A stretch of 64,000 nt of DNA. Origin: Ilex aquifolium. Lineage: Eukaryota > Streptophyta > Magnoliopsida > Aquifoliales > Aquifoliaceae. This document shows, piece by piece, positions 34,456 through 46,725 of this stretch. The stretch covers positions 7,009,744 through 7,073,743 of the forward strand of contig OX637393.1 of NCBI GenBank assembly GCA_951799425.1. Reading direction: 5' to 3'. The notes below the pieces were generated by a model that saw only the letters and a list, made by a program, of their open reading frames with translations, searched no databases and had not been told where the DNA came from. A program made the position numbers and the translations under genes. Every line of letters begins with the position of its first letter. Positions within the stretch are counted from its first letter, which is position 1.

Positions 34456-34502
<47 letters not shown>
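34456..34502. repeat. (CT)n microsatellite
   Basis: About 23 uninterrupted CT repeats. Confidence 0.95.
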
Positions 34503-34507
<5 letters not shown>

Positions 34508-34647
34508 TTTGAAACGTATGCTATGAATTCTAAGTTCTGTTTTTAACTTGCAAGATTACTTGAGGTGCATTCTTTACTTTGCAAGATTTCAGTTCTTAAC
34601 GAGTTCATCTTTGATAACATTGATCTTTTCCTGGATCTTTGTTATAT

Positions 34648-34800
34648 CTACACTTTTTTTTTTTAAAGAAAGAGGGAAATTTTTATCCAAAATTCAAGCA
34701 TTTACAAGAAGCAAAGAACAAAGTTCTAGAAAAAATTGAAAGTTGGCTTTAATCCTTCAATGGATTAAACCAAATCTAATTACAGTATGAGATACTCAAT
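34648..34800 (-). mobile_element. Retroposon 3'-end scrap, minus strand
   Basis: A T-run is followed by ATTCAAGCATTTACAAGAAG, then AAAGTTGGCTTTAATC-like wording that matches the order at 26017-26100. This marks two copies of one poly(A)-tailed family. Confidence 0.4.
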
Positions 34801-35909
34801 TTTTAAAAAATAGATCCTGCTTTGCAGCACACCAAACACCAAACAGCTCAATGCAGAAGCAACACAGCACAACACAAAGTGCACTATGCAGAAAAGCACA
34901 ACACAGAAAGCACTATGCAGCAACCACATCACAGAGCATGCCAGTGCATGTTTGATCCAGCTGCATCAGTACTTTGCACCAAAACCATTCTGCATGGAAA
35001 CAATTTCTTAACTATGTATTTTTTCAGTTTTGCCAAATTAGCTTTTGATTTATGTGATGAACTCTCAGGTTCAGGAAGCATGGCTTCCAGCTTGGCTTAC
35101 AGTCCATTGTGTTCATTGACAGGTAAATTTTTATCCTCTGCATTGACAAATCTAAACAAAAACATGATAAAAGTAGAAGGCAAAATGCGTTAACCCAAAA
35201 GTATTTTTTTACCATCTTAAATAAAGTATGAGTTCAGCATCTTAAATTTGTCACAAAAATAAATGATGATTCCATCACAGACTCTCTAATGGTGTTATAT
35301 TGAAAGGAATTAACAAGAAACGTAATTTAGCATTAATCAATTATAGGCAATTTTGGAGATTTGAAAAAATATTTTGCTTTAATGTAATAATAATATATGA
35401 ATATGATTTAGTTGAAATGTACCCCAAGAAAATTTGAATGTCTTTGTTGTTCATGTTTATTCAGAATAAATGAAAACTATTGTGTTTATATCATATAATA
35501 ATTATTTTTTTAAAGTTGTGCTCAATTGTTCTGATCTGACCTCAGTCTGGGCTGGTACTGATCTGTTGAGCTTGGAGATGGTATTTCAAGGCATGTAGTT
35601 GGACTGCTGGAGCTGTTCAAGTTTAAGAGACATTAAATGTAATTAGAGATGGTTTAAATCCTCTTGAAGGATAAAGCCATTTTTTCAATTTTTAGAACTT
35701 CTTGTTCTTTGATTTTTGTAATTAATTCTTTTTGGAAATAAAATTTTGTTTTTTTTTACAAAGATGTGAAATGTATGTTGAATGGAAAAGTTGTGAAATG
35801 TATTAATTTTGTTAGTTTTGTATTGAACACGGATATTATTGGTGTACAGGTGAAAAAATTTGTTGGAATATTATTTTTTATGAATTATTTTAAAAAAAAA
35901 TGAACTTTT

Positions 35910-36530
35910 TTGCGACGAAATTAAAATCGTCAGGAAAAATTGTAAGAATAATCTTTTTCACGACGATTTTTATACGTCGCAAATGTATTTATTAATTTTT
36001 TTGTTTATGTAAAATTATTTGCGACGTTTTTTTTACGTCTCGAAAAATTAATTGAATTATTATTTTTTAAATTTTTATTTTTTAAAAATTATTTGCGACG
36101 ACTTTTTTACGTCGCGAAAAATTAATTAAATTATTATTTTTTACATTTTTATTTTTGTATAAAATTATTCGCGACGATTTTTTTACGTCGCAAAAAAATT
36201 AATTAAATTATTATTTTTTTACATTTTTATTTTTGTAAAAAATTATTTGCGACGATTTTTTTACGTCGCGAAAAATTAATTAAATTATTATTTTTAATTT
36301 TTGTTATGCTGGTGGAATAGATTTTAGCTACGTTTTTTTGGATTTTAGCGACGTTTTTTTTCGTCGCAAAATTTTTTTTTTTGCGATGAAAATATATTTG
36401 CGTCGCAAAATACTTTCTACGACGAGGCTATTGCGACAAACACGCGACGAAAAAAAACGTCGCAAAAACCAATTGGCGACGATTTTTTTTAATTTAGCGA
36501 CGAAAAAAAACGTCGCAAAAAACGATTTTT
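35910..36530. repeat. Right subterminal palindrome array of inner CACTA
   Basis: About nine palindromes such as GCGACGATTTTTTTACGTCGC, with filler AAAAATTAATTAAATTATTA, in units of about 65-75 bp. The last ones, GCGACGAAAAAAAACGTCGC, abut the terminal CACTACAACAAAAA repeat. Confidence 0.8.
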
Positions 36531-36542
36531 GTTGTAGTGTTA

Positions 36543-37047
36543 GTACTTTCAAGTGCAATAACTTCAGAGTGAATGACAACTTGGTGAACTTCTTGCAACC
36601 CGGATACAACTGTTGGTTAGCATCCTTTAATAATCTCATAAATTTATTTGTTTCCCAATCAGGCACTGCATTCCCAGTACTGTTTGAATTCTCTCCTCCC
36701 CAAGCATTCACAGTTGCCGCAATGTAATGTTCATAAATCATTTCTTGCAGGTCATCGTGATCATTTTCATCTTCTTCGTCAAGCTCATCATCATCATCAT
36801 CGCTGCTCAACTCAAACTCTTCCCCATGAAATACCCACGTAATGTAATCTTTAACTATACCATGGTAATACAAATGAGTTTCCACATCATCATGAGTATG
36901 AAAATAAACGTTATTGCATTTAACACATAGACAACGTATCATTTTCCCAGGTTCAGTATTGGCAAAAGCGAACTCCATGAATTGTTTAACTCCTTCACGA
37001 TATTCAGGGCGTCGTCTATCCCTAATCCCCATCCAAGTCTTATCCAT
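36543..37047 (-). pseudogene. TNP2 transposase N-terminal exon of outer CACTA
   Basis: The minus-strand ATG at 37047 opens MDKTWMGIRDRRRPEYREGV, the Transpos_assoc domain that begins CACTA TNP2 proteins. The C-x2-C and H residues of that zinc-binding-like unit follow (CLCVKCNN...THDDVETHLYYHG), then an Asp/Glu run, then WETNKFMRLLKDANQQLYPG. The frame runs into the inner element at 36542. The start is chosen by family resemblance. Confidence 0.85.
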
Positions 37048-39083
37048 GTGTCCCTACCCTATCCCGAAGAATAAGAGGAATCCCTGTAGTAAATTAACAA
37101 AAACCAATTTTAATACGAACCAATTTTAATGCACGTACAGCCATTCTCATAGTCATAGACAATTTTAATGCACATATAACCATTCTCATAGTAATGTTAG
37201 ATCATGCCCTCTTTTAGAACAAAAGCATAGAAAGAGCACAAGTTTAAGGCACAAAACATCTGCACTATCTGGTCAAAATCCCAAAACTAGAGCACACAGA
37301 AAACCCGGCTCACGGAAATACCTCAATAAAGGATTACTATGGCTCTCTTGCTGCTCACCTTCTATCTACCAATATGTCAGTACGGCAATAGAGGCAATCA
37401 CCACAAGTCCGAACCCAAGGATACAAGCCAATCAACACAAGACAAGTAAGATGCGGATATACCTTTCTCGGATCGAATGATTTTCTAACCACAGTAAACG
37501 CTTCCTACGGCAACATTGAAGCAACTTGCAAAGTATTATGCAATCACAGAAAAGAATTGATACTCTATTTCCATAACTAATCAGAAAAGGAATCATAGTA
37601 ACAAAAAAGAAAACATTAATCCATGAACTCTAACTCTAAGCTACCATTAATCAAAGGATAGAAATAGACTAAATTAATCATCATTTAATACTAAGTTTAG
37701 AACATGTCACAAATCAAAGTCCTAAAAGTCATTTTAGTACCGGGTCGATGATAGAGTTTCATGTAATTTCCTATATTTGGTACAAATAACACCATATAAT
37801 ACGTGCTATTAACCCAAAATAACAAAAATTATTCTTATAACCAGGTGGTCAACATAACCCATATTTGTTTCGATATGTGTTTGCATCATCCATTGATTGC
37901 TCGCACGCATCAAAATCAAAACCAAACTTCAATGTTGACAGGCTTATCGTCTCTTTTCTAAAGGAAAATTCAGAGAGGTATCACTAGTCGATTGGGAAAC
38001 CCATCAAGGTTATAAATTTGTATATCGAGATGTATGTGTGAGTGCGTGTGAGAGACGGACAGGACAGGACAGTCTGGAAGTACAGGGACAGACATTTAAA
38101 AAAAATTACAATGATAAAAATTATAAAAATGTGGAACATTGCGTCGGCCTAAGGATCATGTTTACAGGAATAGATTCTATTTTTGGTGTCAAAATCTAAA
38201 AAAATGTGGAACATTGCGTCGGCCTAAGGATCATGTTTACAAGAATAGATTCTATTTTTGGTGTCAAAATCTAAAAAAATTATAGAGGTGTTATCCTTTG
38301 TACGCTGCGCTCTTGCCTCGCTCAACAGAAAATTTGCAATTATTTCCTCTGAATTCTCAGCCATAGTGTTTCTCTCCCTTGTCTGTGCAAGTTCAGGAGA
38401 GTTAAAATTTTGGATTAATTGACTTAAACAAGGAATTAATGAACCATTGATCTGAGTCAGGATATTTGACTCTTCAAAATATGTGATCATAAGACCTTAT
38501 ATGATTTTAACAAGGCAAAACAACCATCACTTTTAACAAGATATCAGATCACAAAATCACTGACAAATGCAGACAAACGCCATCCGAATTCAGCAACAGC
38601 GCAACATTTAAATAGTCTAACACATTAGTTAGTAATAAACTTTCTACCGATAAACTAGAAATCAAACTGAATAACAACAGATTGGAACAATAAAGAAACA
38701 AAGGCATCAACTGATTTCATCAAAATAGTCATCTGTTTAGCTAATTTACCGAAACAATTAGACAAATGGGTAAAGGAATCTGGTTGCAGAAAAACAAACA
38801 CAAAAAACACAAATCAATGCTCTATAGAGAACAGAGAAGCAAAACAGAGAGTAGAGAGAGGAGCTTACTAATTATTTATTTAGATTTGCTCTGCAAAACA
38901 CAAATTAATAGCTTCGTCTTCTTCAGATCTGGTCTGCAATCATCGAGAGGTTAATAGAGATAAGGCTTTGTGCCCTAGCCGATCACTGAGCTCGTGTGTG
39001 AGATAGAGGTCGAGAGGTCGAGAGGTCAAGAGGTCGCGAGGCCGCGAGAGAGAGAGGGGAGGGCCAGTCTATGAGAGAAAGAA

Positions 39084-39132
<49 letters not shown>

Positions 39133-39164
39133 GTGAGTGTTGAGAATCAGCTGCAGTAAAAAGA
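37048..39164. other. 5' region of the outer CACTA, non-coding
   Basis: This is upstream of the TNP2 start, on the minus strand. It contains a 75-bp tandem duplication (38127-38276) and a (GA)n tract at about 39081-39129. No coding exon is recognisable. Confidence 0.5.
38127..38276. repeat. 75-bp tandem duplication
   Basis: GTGGAACATTGCGTCGGCCT at 38131 recurs at 38206 with one base difference in the 75-bp unit (ACAGGAATAG versus ACAAGAATAG). Confidence 0.9.
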
Positions 39165-41699
39165 AGTGTAGTGACTAAAAATAATTGTTTATATAGATTA
39201 TTAGTGATAAAAATAAATTGTTGCCACTAAATTATTTTTCCATCAAGAATTAATGACAAATAGTTAGCTTTTTAGCCATGACAATAAAACTGTCACTCAT
39301 TAAATTTATTATATTATATATAGTGACAATAATTATTTTTTGACTAAAAATTTAAATTTAATTAGTGACTAAATTTAAATTGTTGTCACTAAATATTTGG
39401 AATTAGTGGTGAATTAATGATGTGTTTTTTGCCGCAACATTCAAATTGTCACTAACTGAATATACTACCATATCTCCAGTGACAATAATAATTTTTCATC
39501 ACTAGTTACATATCTTTAGTGGTGATAAATAATTATAATCACTAAATAATTTGAATATCATGTCTTCAGTGGCAATTATAATTTTTTGTCATTAAAGATA
39601 TGTATTTAGTGACAACATTTTTAGCTGCAATTTAAATATAGCGGCTAAAAGTGATTTTTCTTGTAATGTTTGGTTTGTGTACTAGTGCGTAAGATTCAAC
39701 TAAATTTGTTTCAAGATTACTTTATATTAGGTTCATATTATGAAATTTTTGGCTGCTGAACTACATATTTGGTAGAAACTAATACAATATTTGATGGTCT
39801 TAAACTAATTTTTCTTTAAAGGACTAGATGAAACCTTTTTTAGATGAAAACAAGTGTGACCGATTGTGTTTTTTATATTACCGACTCTTGATAGTGGTGG
39901 TGTCATTACTATGATCAAAATAGTATTCTTGACATGAAGCTTCCCTCTGGCATGTATCTTAGTCACCATCTTTCAACAATCAAGTCTTCTCTGCTGCGTG
40001 AGTCCATATTCCAAACTTAACACCCTCATGAAGAAATTCATTTTTCTCTTTTTTGCCACACTTTCGTGGGCAAATAGTTTCATGGCTTGCTTTGCAAGGG
40101 CTGAAACTAACTTAGACTCCGATCAATCAGCTCTTCTTGCTTTTAAAGCTCAAATCAGGTTTGACCCTCAAAACATTCTGGTAAAAAATTGGTCCACCAC
40201 CACCCCAGCTTGCAATTGGATTGGCATCTCTTGGCGTTCGTCACGAAAGAGTCACAGCCTTGAATCTTCCCAACATGGATCTTAATGGCACCATTTCTCC
40301 ATATCTAGGAAATCTCTCATTTCTTGCTTCCCTCAGCCTCAGTAACAACACTTTTCACGGCCATGTCCCCGAGGAGTTGGGTCATTTGCGTCGATTGAAT
40401 GAAATTGATTTGGGATTCAACTCTCTTAGCAAGGAGGTTCCATCATGGTTTGGAATCCTACCAAAACTTGAACTCTTGCTCATGCATTATAATAGTTTCA
40501 TTGGTGTTATCCCGCCTTCCCTTGGCAACATCACTAGCCTTGTGGTGATGCGGGTATCGGGCAATCATCTACAAGGACATTAGACATATTCCAAAAGCAA
40601 TTGGTAACCTTTCTAGCTGGAAAATACTGAGATTGGGAAATAACCAGCTTTCTGGTTCCATACAATTCATCTTCAACATGTCTTCATTGGAACAAATTAT
40701 TCTTACATATAATATTTTATCGGGTCCCATCCCAAGAGATATATGTAGTCAACTACCTGATGTCAAAGAAATCTATCTTGATTCTAATCAGTTTCAAGGT
40801 CTTCTCCCATCCAATTGGTACAGATGTGGGAAGCTTCGGATTTTATCATTGTCCTATAACAAATTCACAGGCAGCATACCTTGAGGAATCGGCAACTTGA
40901 CCATGCTGAAGAGTTTGGATCTTAGAGACAACACACTGAAAGGTAATCTTTGTATAATGTGTCAGTGTTATTGTAGCATGTTCATGTGTGCTTACAAACA
41001 AGGTGTTAGCGATGGCCACAGGCTTGCCCAAACAATTGCATATAAGCTTAGTTACATATTGTGTTAATTTGTCGACAAAATTCATTATAGTCATTAGATT
41101 GACCGTGGGTCCCATCAAATGTTAAAATTTGGTGGTATTACTCAAAGCAGTATATGGAAACCAATTGCAGCACCCGAAACAAGGATCTGCCACTTCGAAC
41201 GTCGAGTCCACCACCACAAACTTATCAACAAAACATAATAGACTCCCATGTAGTGCTTCCCAAGAACGTAAGATTCCGATAATAGAAACTAACTACTCAT
41301 GATAACAGAATACATAAATATTTTGTTAGCTTTGGTTTAATCTCCAACAATATATACAAAAAGATACTAAGAGGAAGAAGCGTATGGGCCACATTTTGCA
41401 TATTGCAGGCGAAATCCCACATGAGATAGGCGATCTGAACTTGGAGGAATTATCCATGGCGAAAAATGGACTCGTCGGTCACATACCATCTTCTATTTTC
41501 AACACCACTTCTTTAAAGTTCCTTAATCTTGATGACAATAACTTGGCAGGGAGTCTACCATGGGATATGTGCTTGCATGCTCCTAAGCTCGAGTTAATCT
41601 ATATTAACCGTAACAAGGCAGTCACGGGAGGCATTCCCACAAGTATTGGGAACTGTACTTCGCTCATGGTCCTATATCTAAATTATCTCAATTTGACAG

Positions 41700-42744
41700 G
41701 TATAACTTTTATCTTTTTCTTAAACAAACGTTTAGATTCCTGTTCTTTGTGTAATTAACATTTTTATATCTTTTTGGCATTTCATAGTCAATAATATTTA
41801 AAAAAATACTCACGTGTCTTGAAAATCATATGATATCTTTATTTATGTTTATCAAAAAATGATACCCAATTAACTACAGTCGATGGATTGAATTAAGTAA
41901 GATCCCTATCGCATTTCTCGATGTTAAAGCGTACTAAATTAATCTATTAAATTTAACTATTAGCTAAAAAAGTAATATTGATGTCGTATTAAATATTACC
42001 CTAACCAATAAGACAAAAAATATTAATCATACAATTAAATCTTATTTTATTTTCTTTCATCATTGAGTGTTTTATAATCTTTTCAAGACTGATAGGCGGG
42101 TTGTCAAGTCAATGATGCGGACCAATTTATTCCAATCAATTAATTTAACTAAGTAATTATGTGATTGGAGCTTTCTAGCATGTTTAAGCAACTAAGCAAT
42201 CAACTTATTTTAATCAAACAAGTTAACAGTTTTAGGTGGTGGTAGCTTCTGGGGAGTTCATCATATATATGTAATGTACAGTAGTTTAGTCTCTATGGAT
42301 TGAAAGAGTGTTGAGATTGGATCCATAAGCTAAACGGGTATAGTAGAACTACATGAGTTATAAAGGTTGGCCTTAACTAGCCCGGGTCACTGGGTTGACC
42401 AACTTGGCTAGATTAATCAATTTTTTTTTCTTAATTGTAAAATTAAATAGTCATTCCTTACATGATTAGGAGTATCATGAATATGGCATTGATAAGATAA
42501 TTGGCTATAAGTTAATAGTCAAACTTGGTAAGTTTTAAATTTAATTTTGGGCTTCTTTGATTAGTGATAGTCAAATTACGATCTAACAATACGTATAAAA
42601 AGTATATACCTAAAGGTATTGGGCATAAATTCCATCTTCATGTTATATATATATATATTTCATCTTCATAAATTCCATCTTCATTTCTCTAATTTCACTC
42701 TAAAATTGAACACGAGTAACCGTGTGCAGGACTACTAGTTCATC

Positions 42745-42816
<72 letters not shown>

Positions 42817-42957
42817 GATAGCATTAACTTACTTTTTTTTTTTTACATTTTCAGGTGCTATTCGACAAGAAATTGGCAATCTTAAAAATTTGTGTATACA
42901 TATATACAGAGAGAGAGAGGATAGCATTAACTTCCTTTTTTTTCTTTACATTTTCAG
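41700..42957 (+). other. Second intron of LRR kinase copy 2
   Basis: The donor is GACAG/GTATAAC and the acceptor ATTTTCAG/GTGCTATC. The phase matches the acceptor before exon 11617 of copy 1. The 3' end holds TA and GA microsatellites and a 103-bp duplication of the acceptor region. Confidence 0.7.
42855..42957 (+). repeat. 103-bp tandem duplication of splice acceptor and exon start
   Basis: CATTTTCAGGTGCTATTCGA (ending intron at 42854) recurs as CATTTTCAGGTGCTATCCCA (42957). Each copy is preceded by a GA tract and GATAGCATTAACTT. The upstream copy runs into TGTATACATATATACAGAGA after AATTTG. Confidence 0.85.
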
Positions 42958-44971
42958 GTGCTATCCCACAAGAAATTGGCAAACTTAACAATTTGAGTGA
43001 TTTATCCATGGGTTTCAAAAAAAAAAAAAAACCGTCTCATGGGTCCAATTCCAATCGCAATTTTCAACATCACAACACTGAAATTCATATTCCTTGAGAA
43101 CAATCATCTTTCAGGCACTCTTCCATCAAGTATGGGCATTTGGCTACCTAATCTTACAGAAATATATCTTGGATGGAATAATTTGAACGGAATTGTTCCC
43201 GACACTATCTCAAATGCTTCTAGAATCACCAAAAATAAATATTTCGGTGCCAACCAATTCTCTGGTACACTACCCAAATCATTGGGTAGCCTAGAACTCC
43301 TTGAAGATCTTGTGTTGCTAGGTAACAACTTTACTAGAGAATACTCATCTATGGAGTTAACCTTCTTTACTTCTTTGATAAATTGCAGAAAACTAAGGGT
43401 ATTGAGCGTATCTAGAAATCCTTTCAATGGCATTCTTCCAGTTTCCATTGGCAATCTCTCCACTTCTCTTTATACTCTCCATGCAAGCCATTGTAAAATT
43501 AAGGGGAACATTCCTAATGAGATCAGCAATTTAACCAATTTGGAATTCGTGGACCTTGATCACAATGACATAGATGGATAGATTCTGCCGACAATCAAAG
43601 AGTTGTGGAAACTTCAAATTTTGCATCTTGAACAAAACAAAATACCAGGATCTATTCCGACTGGTGTCTGCCATTTAAGGAACATGGGCTTTTTAGATTT
43701 GAGCAAAAATGAGTTTTCTAACTCTATGCCAACATGCTTTGAAAATATTACTTCTCTAAGATACCTCTATTTGGATTCAAATAAATTAACTTCCAGCATA
43801 ACCACAAACCTATGGAGACTCAAAGATCTTTTGGAGTTGAACTTGTCTTCAAATTCTTTAACCGGGTATATAGAACCAGAAATTGGAAGGCTTAAGGTTG
43901 TGACAAAAATAGATCTTTGGAGGAATCGGTTATCAGGTATTGTCCCTAGCAAAATTGTAGGCCTACAAGGTCTGTCGATTCTATCATTAGCACATAAAAG
44001 ATTGCAAGGACCCCTACTTGAGTCACTTGCAAAATTGGTAAGCCTAGAGTTTTTGGATTTATTTCATAACAATATCTCTGGAACGATTCCAAAGTCCTTA
44101 GAGGCGCTCTTGCTTCTTAAATACATCAATGTATCTCACAATAAATTAAGAGGAGAAATTCCAAATGGTGGACCTTTTGCAAACCTCATTTATTAGTCTT
44201 TTTTGTCAAATGAAGATTTGTGAGGTCCACCTAGGTTGCTAGTGCCTCTCTGCAAGAGTAGTTCTCTTAAAAGATCAAAGAATAAAAGAATGCTTCTAGC
44301 TGCATATATCTCGCTGGCAGTTGGATCTACGATTTTGGCCTTGGCCTTGATATTCTTTTTGATCAAACAACAAAGGAGAAGTAATGTTCCCCATGAAAAT
44401 GATTTGTTACCTGCAATAACCCATGGAAGAATTTCATACTACGAACTTCGACGTGCAACTCACGAGTTCAGTGAAATCAACTTGCTTGGCAAGGGTGGCT
44501 GTGGTTCAGTTTACAAAGGAATTCTTACGGATGGGACGCATTTGGCTGTAAAAGTATTCAATTTGCAACTAGAAGATGCATTCCAGTACTTTGATGCAGA
44601 ATGTGAAGTATTGTGCAACCTTCGCCACCGAAATCTTACCAAAGTTATCAACAGTTTCTCTAATCTTGATTTCAAAGCAATAGTCCTTGAGTATATGCCC
44701 AATGGAGGCCTTGAGAAGTGGTTGTATTCCCATAACTATTTCTTGGACATCTTGTAAAGATTAGATATAATAATAGATGTCGAACGTGCATTGGATTATC
44801 TCCACCATGGCTACTCGAGTCCTGTGATCCATTGTGACTTAAAGCCTAGCAATGTCTTGTTAGATGAACATATGGTTGCACATGTTAGTGATTTTGGCAT
44901 TGCAAAATTACTGGGTGAGGAGAGTACTACACTAACCAAGACTCTGGCAACATTGGGGTATATTGCACCAG

Positions 44972-45112
44972 GTGACGCTTCTACCTTTTTAATTAATACC
45001 TTTTTTTGCATTTGGATTCTCTTTACAACTTTGGCTTTTTTTTTTTTTCAATATAATCTCGTACAAAGTGTAAAGTTCCTTACAAAAATTATAATTTTGT
45101 TGATGAATGTAG
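44972..45112 (+). other. Kinase-domain intron of copy 2, length 141, open in frame
   Basis: Same position as 13616-13738 of copy 1 (ACCAG/GTGACG and TGTAG/AGTACGG). The length is again a multiple of three and no in-frame stop is present. Confidence 0.8.
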
Positions 45113-46109
45113 AGTACGGATTGGAAGGATTAGTCTCTACAAGGTGTGATGTTTACAGCTATGGCATTATGTTGATGGAGACTTTTACAAGGACAAATCC
45201 CTGTGATGAAAAGTTCACTGGAGATTTGAGCCTCACGAATTGGGTGAATGATTGCCTACCAAATGAGATAATCCAAGTTATAGATGCCAACTTAGTAATG
45301 CCAGAAGATGAATACTTGACTCTGAAGGAGCAATGTGTATCATCCGTATTGGAATTGGCTTTGAAATGCTCTACAGAATCACCTAAAGAGAGGATTTGCA
45401 TGAAAGTATCGTAGCTCTACAAAAGATTAGACTTCAATTTCTGGCAAAGTGTGAAAGGCCTTGACACATGAAAGTATTGTTCGACATTATCGTATAAATG
45501 CAAAGTAATATAACTGCTCACTCAAGCATGAGTCTAGACTTGCAGTAAAAATTCTATATGCTAACATCTTGATGTTGTTGCCACAGGTTGCAAGGTTTGA
45601 CATGTGGAAGTTGCAGGAGTTACTGCCAAAAATGTGTGTTGTAAGATAATAATTAAGATTTATTGGTCGTCTAAAGTGAAGGTCATGGAAATGTACTTTT
45701 GAAGTCTAAAACTGTGGCATGATCTATCAAGTCATCAATTTTTTGGCTAATCCATTGTTGTTGATTATTCCTACTCGAGTGATTTGGCTATTAATGTTTA
45801 GAGGGAGGTGGGTGCGCCACAACACAATCAAAAGGATTTTTAGGAAAAATCACCATTTAGAAAAAGGATTGAGCAAGGTCGGAGTGAAGGTCAAGTGGAA
45901 GAGAGGATACTCCATGAAAATAACATGGCCATAGACTCTGGGGAGACAAGCATTTACTACAAGAGGGAGTCATAGCAATTATAACTCGTGTGATTCGCAG
46001 TTTCAGAAAACCAACTCTCAGAAGAAAAAAGTCACTTCCGAAGCGCTCTCATTTCAAGTAGAATAAATATTGTATGTGCCATTAGCTGTAAGTTTTGCAT
46101 GTTGCAGAC

Positions 46110-46717
46110 TAAGGGCGGAGCTACTTGAGGACGAGGGGGGGCACATGCCCACCCTCAATTTTTTTTTTAAAATATTACTTATGTATATTTCAAATAATTT
46201 GAAGTATATTTAAGTGTGCTCACTCTATCATTTTTTGTTCTATCAATTAGTATAGTCCCCGTACCTAAATAATTATGCATTTTTGGACACACTTTGGACA
46301 CTTTAGGGATACATCTATATAAGTTTTTGACATGTCGAACTCATTTTTTTTAAGCTATAGAGATTCCAATTTAAAAAAAAAGTTATAGAGATTATGGCAA
46401 CTAAGTTACTTAATTAAATGAGTGATTAATAACTAATAGTTTGATCGTATATATGGAGAAATACTATAGTATCTTTTATGCAGTTAGCTTCATTTGTTAC
46501 GAAGGGTTATATAATTAGCTTCTCTTTTTTGTTTGTTTTTATTTATGTATGCTATATTTATCAAAGTTTGACCCTTTCGTATTTTATGAATTTTTAAATA
46601 TCGAATACAATATAGTAAATTTGAATATACTATTTTATTTTTATTGATTAGAAGAAAAAAAATTAAATTTTTTTAGTAAAGTGCCCACCCTAGACATAAT
46701 TTCTGGCTCTGCCCCAG
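46110..46717. mobile_element. Non-autonomous hAT-like element with perfect 8-bp target duplication
   Basis: TTGCAGAC stands at 46102-46109 and again at 46718-46725. The ends are TAAGGGCGGAGCTA and, on the minus strand, CTGGGGCAGAGCCA, the GGGGCGGAGCCA type seen in plant hAT elements. Inside both ends are GTGCCCACCC-type phrases in inverted arrangement. There is no transposase frame in the 608 bp. Confidence 0.8.
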
Positions 46718-46725
46718 TTGCAGAC

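Larger units (their letters stand above)
28358..36539. mobile_element. Inner CACTA element carrying host gene fragments (Pack-CACTA-like)
   Basis: Both ends begin CACTACAACAAAAA and are flanked by TTA (28355-28357 and 36540-36542), giving 8182 bp. Both ends carry arrays of 23-25 bp palindromes of the type GCGACGTTTTTAAAAAACGT(CGC). Between them lie a 1.9-kb AT-rich minisatellite, a second palindrome array, a leader-like CpG-rich piece, chromomethylase exons with introns, a LINE tail and other retroposon scraps. No transposase frame was found, so movement would need another element's transposase. Its clean target duplication and matching ends suggest it is younger than the outer element. Confidence 0.85.
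25513..39668 (-). mobile_element. Outer CACTA (En/Spm) transposon, interrupted and internally deleted
   Basis: The left end reads AACTACAAGAAATTTGCC and the right end, on the minus strand, CATTACAAGAAAAATCAC. Both are decayed forms of CACTACAAGAAA. Both are flanked by TTT (25510-25512, 39669-39671), the 3-bp duplication expected for CACTA. Subterminal sequence at both ends is packed with TTAGTGACAAT and GCGGCTAAA motifs (to about 25900 and from about 39165). Minus-strand genes run TNP2-like then TNPA-like. The element was split by a second CACTA (28358-36539). Without that insertion it is about 6 kb. It is not autonomous now. Confidence 0.85.
40028..45464 (+). pseudogene. LRR receptor kinase pseudogene, copy 2 (full length, many defects)
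   Basis: Same family as copy 1, but with the 5' exons. ATG 40028 opens a signal peptide (MKKFIFLFFATLSWANSFMA) and the N-terminal LRR cap (SDQSALLAFK...CNWIGISW). Introns are 40943-41408, 41700-42957 and 44972-45112. The membrane segment is near 44290-44370. The kinase has GKGGCGSVYKG, HLAVKVF, HCDLKPSN (non-RD) and DFG. Defects: a net frame shift near 40230 (best explained by two lost bases), a 7-bp insertion with repeat near 40575, TGA 40882 (from Arg), a poly-A frame shift 43018-43034, TAG 43579, TAG 44194, TGA 44221, TAA 44755 (from Gln) and a shift near 45400. No functional product is possible. Confidence 0.9.

Noticed and set aside
36328-36727. Lys/Arg/Phe-rich ORFs at the right end of the inner CACTA
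   Set aside because: They read through palindromic A/T arrays. Only the TNP2 part beyond 36542 is real coding remnant.
45719-45934. 71-codon ORF after LRR kinase copy 2
   Set aside because: No motif or leader. It probably lies in decayed flanking sequence.
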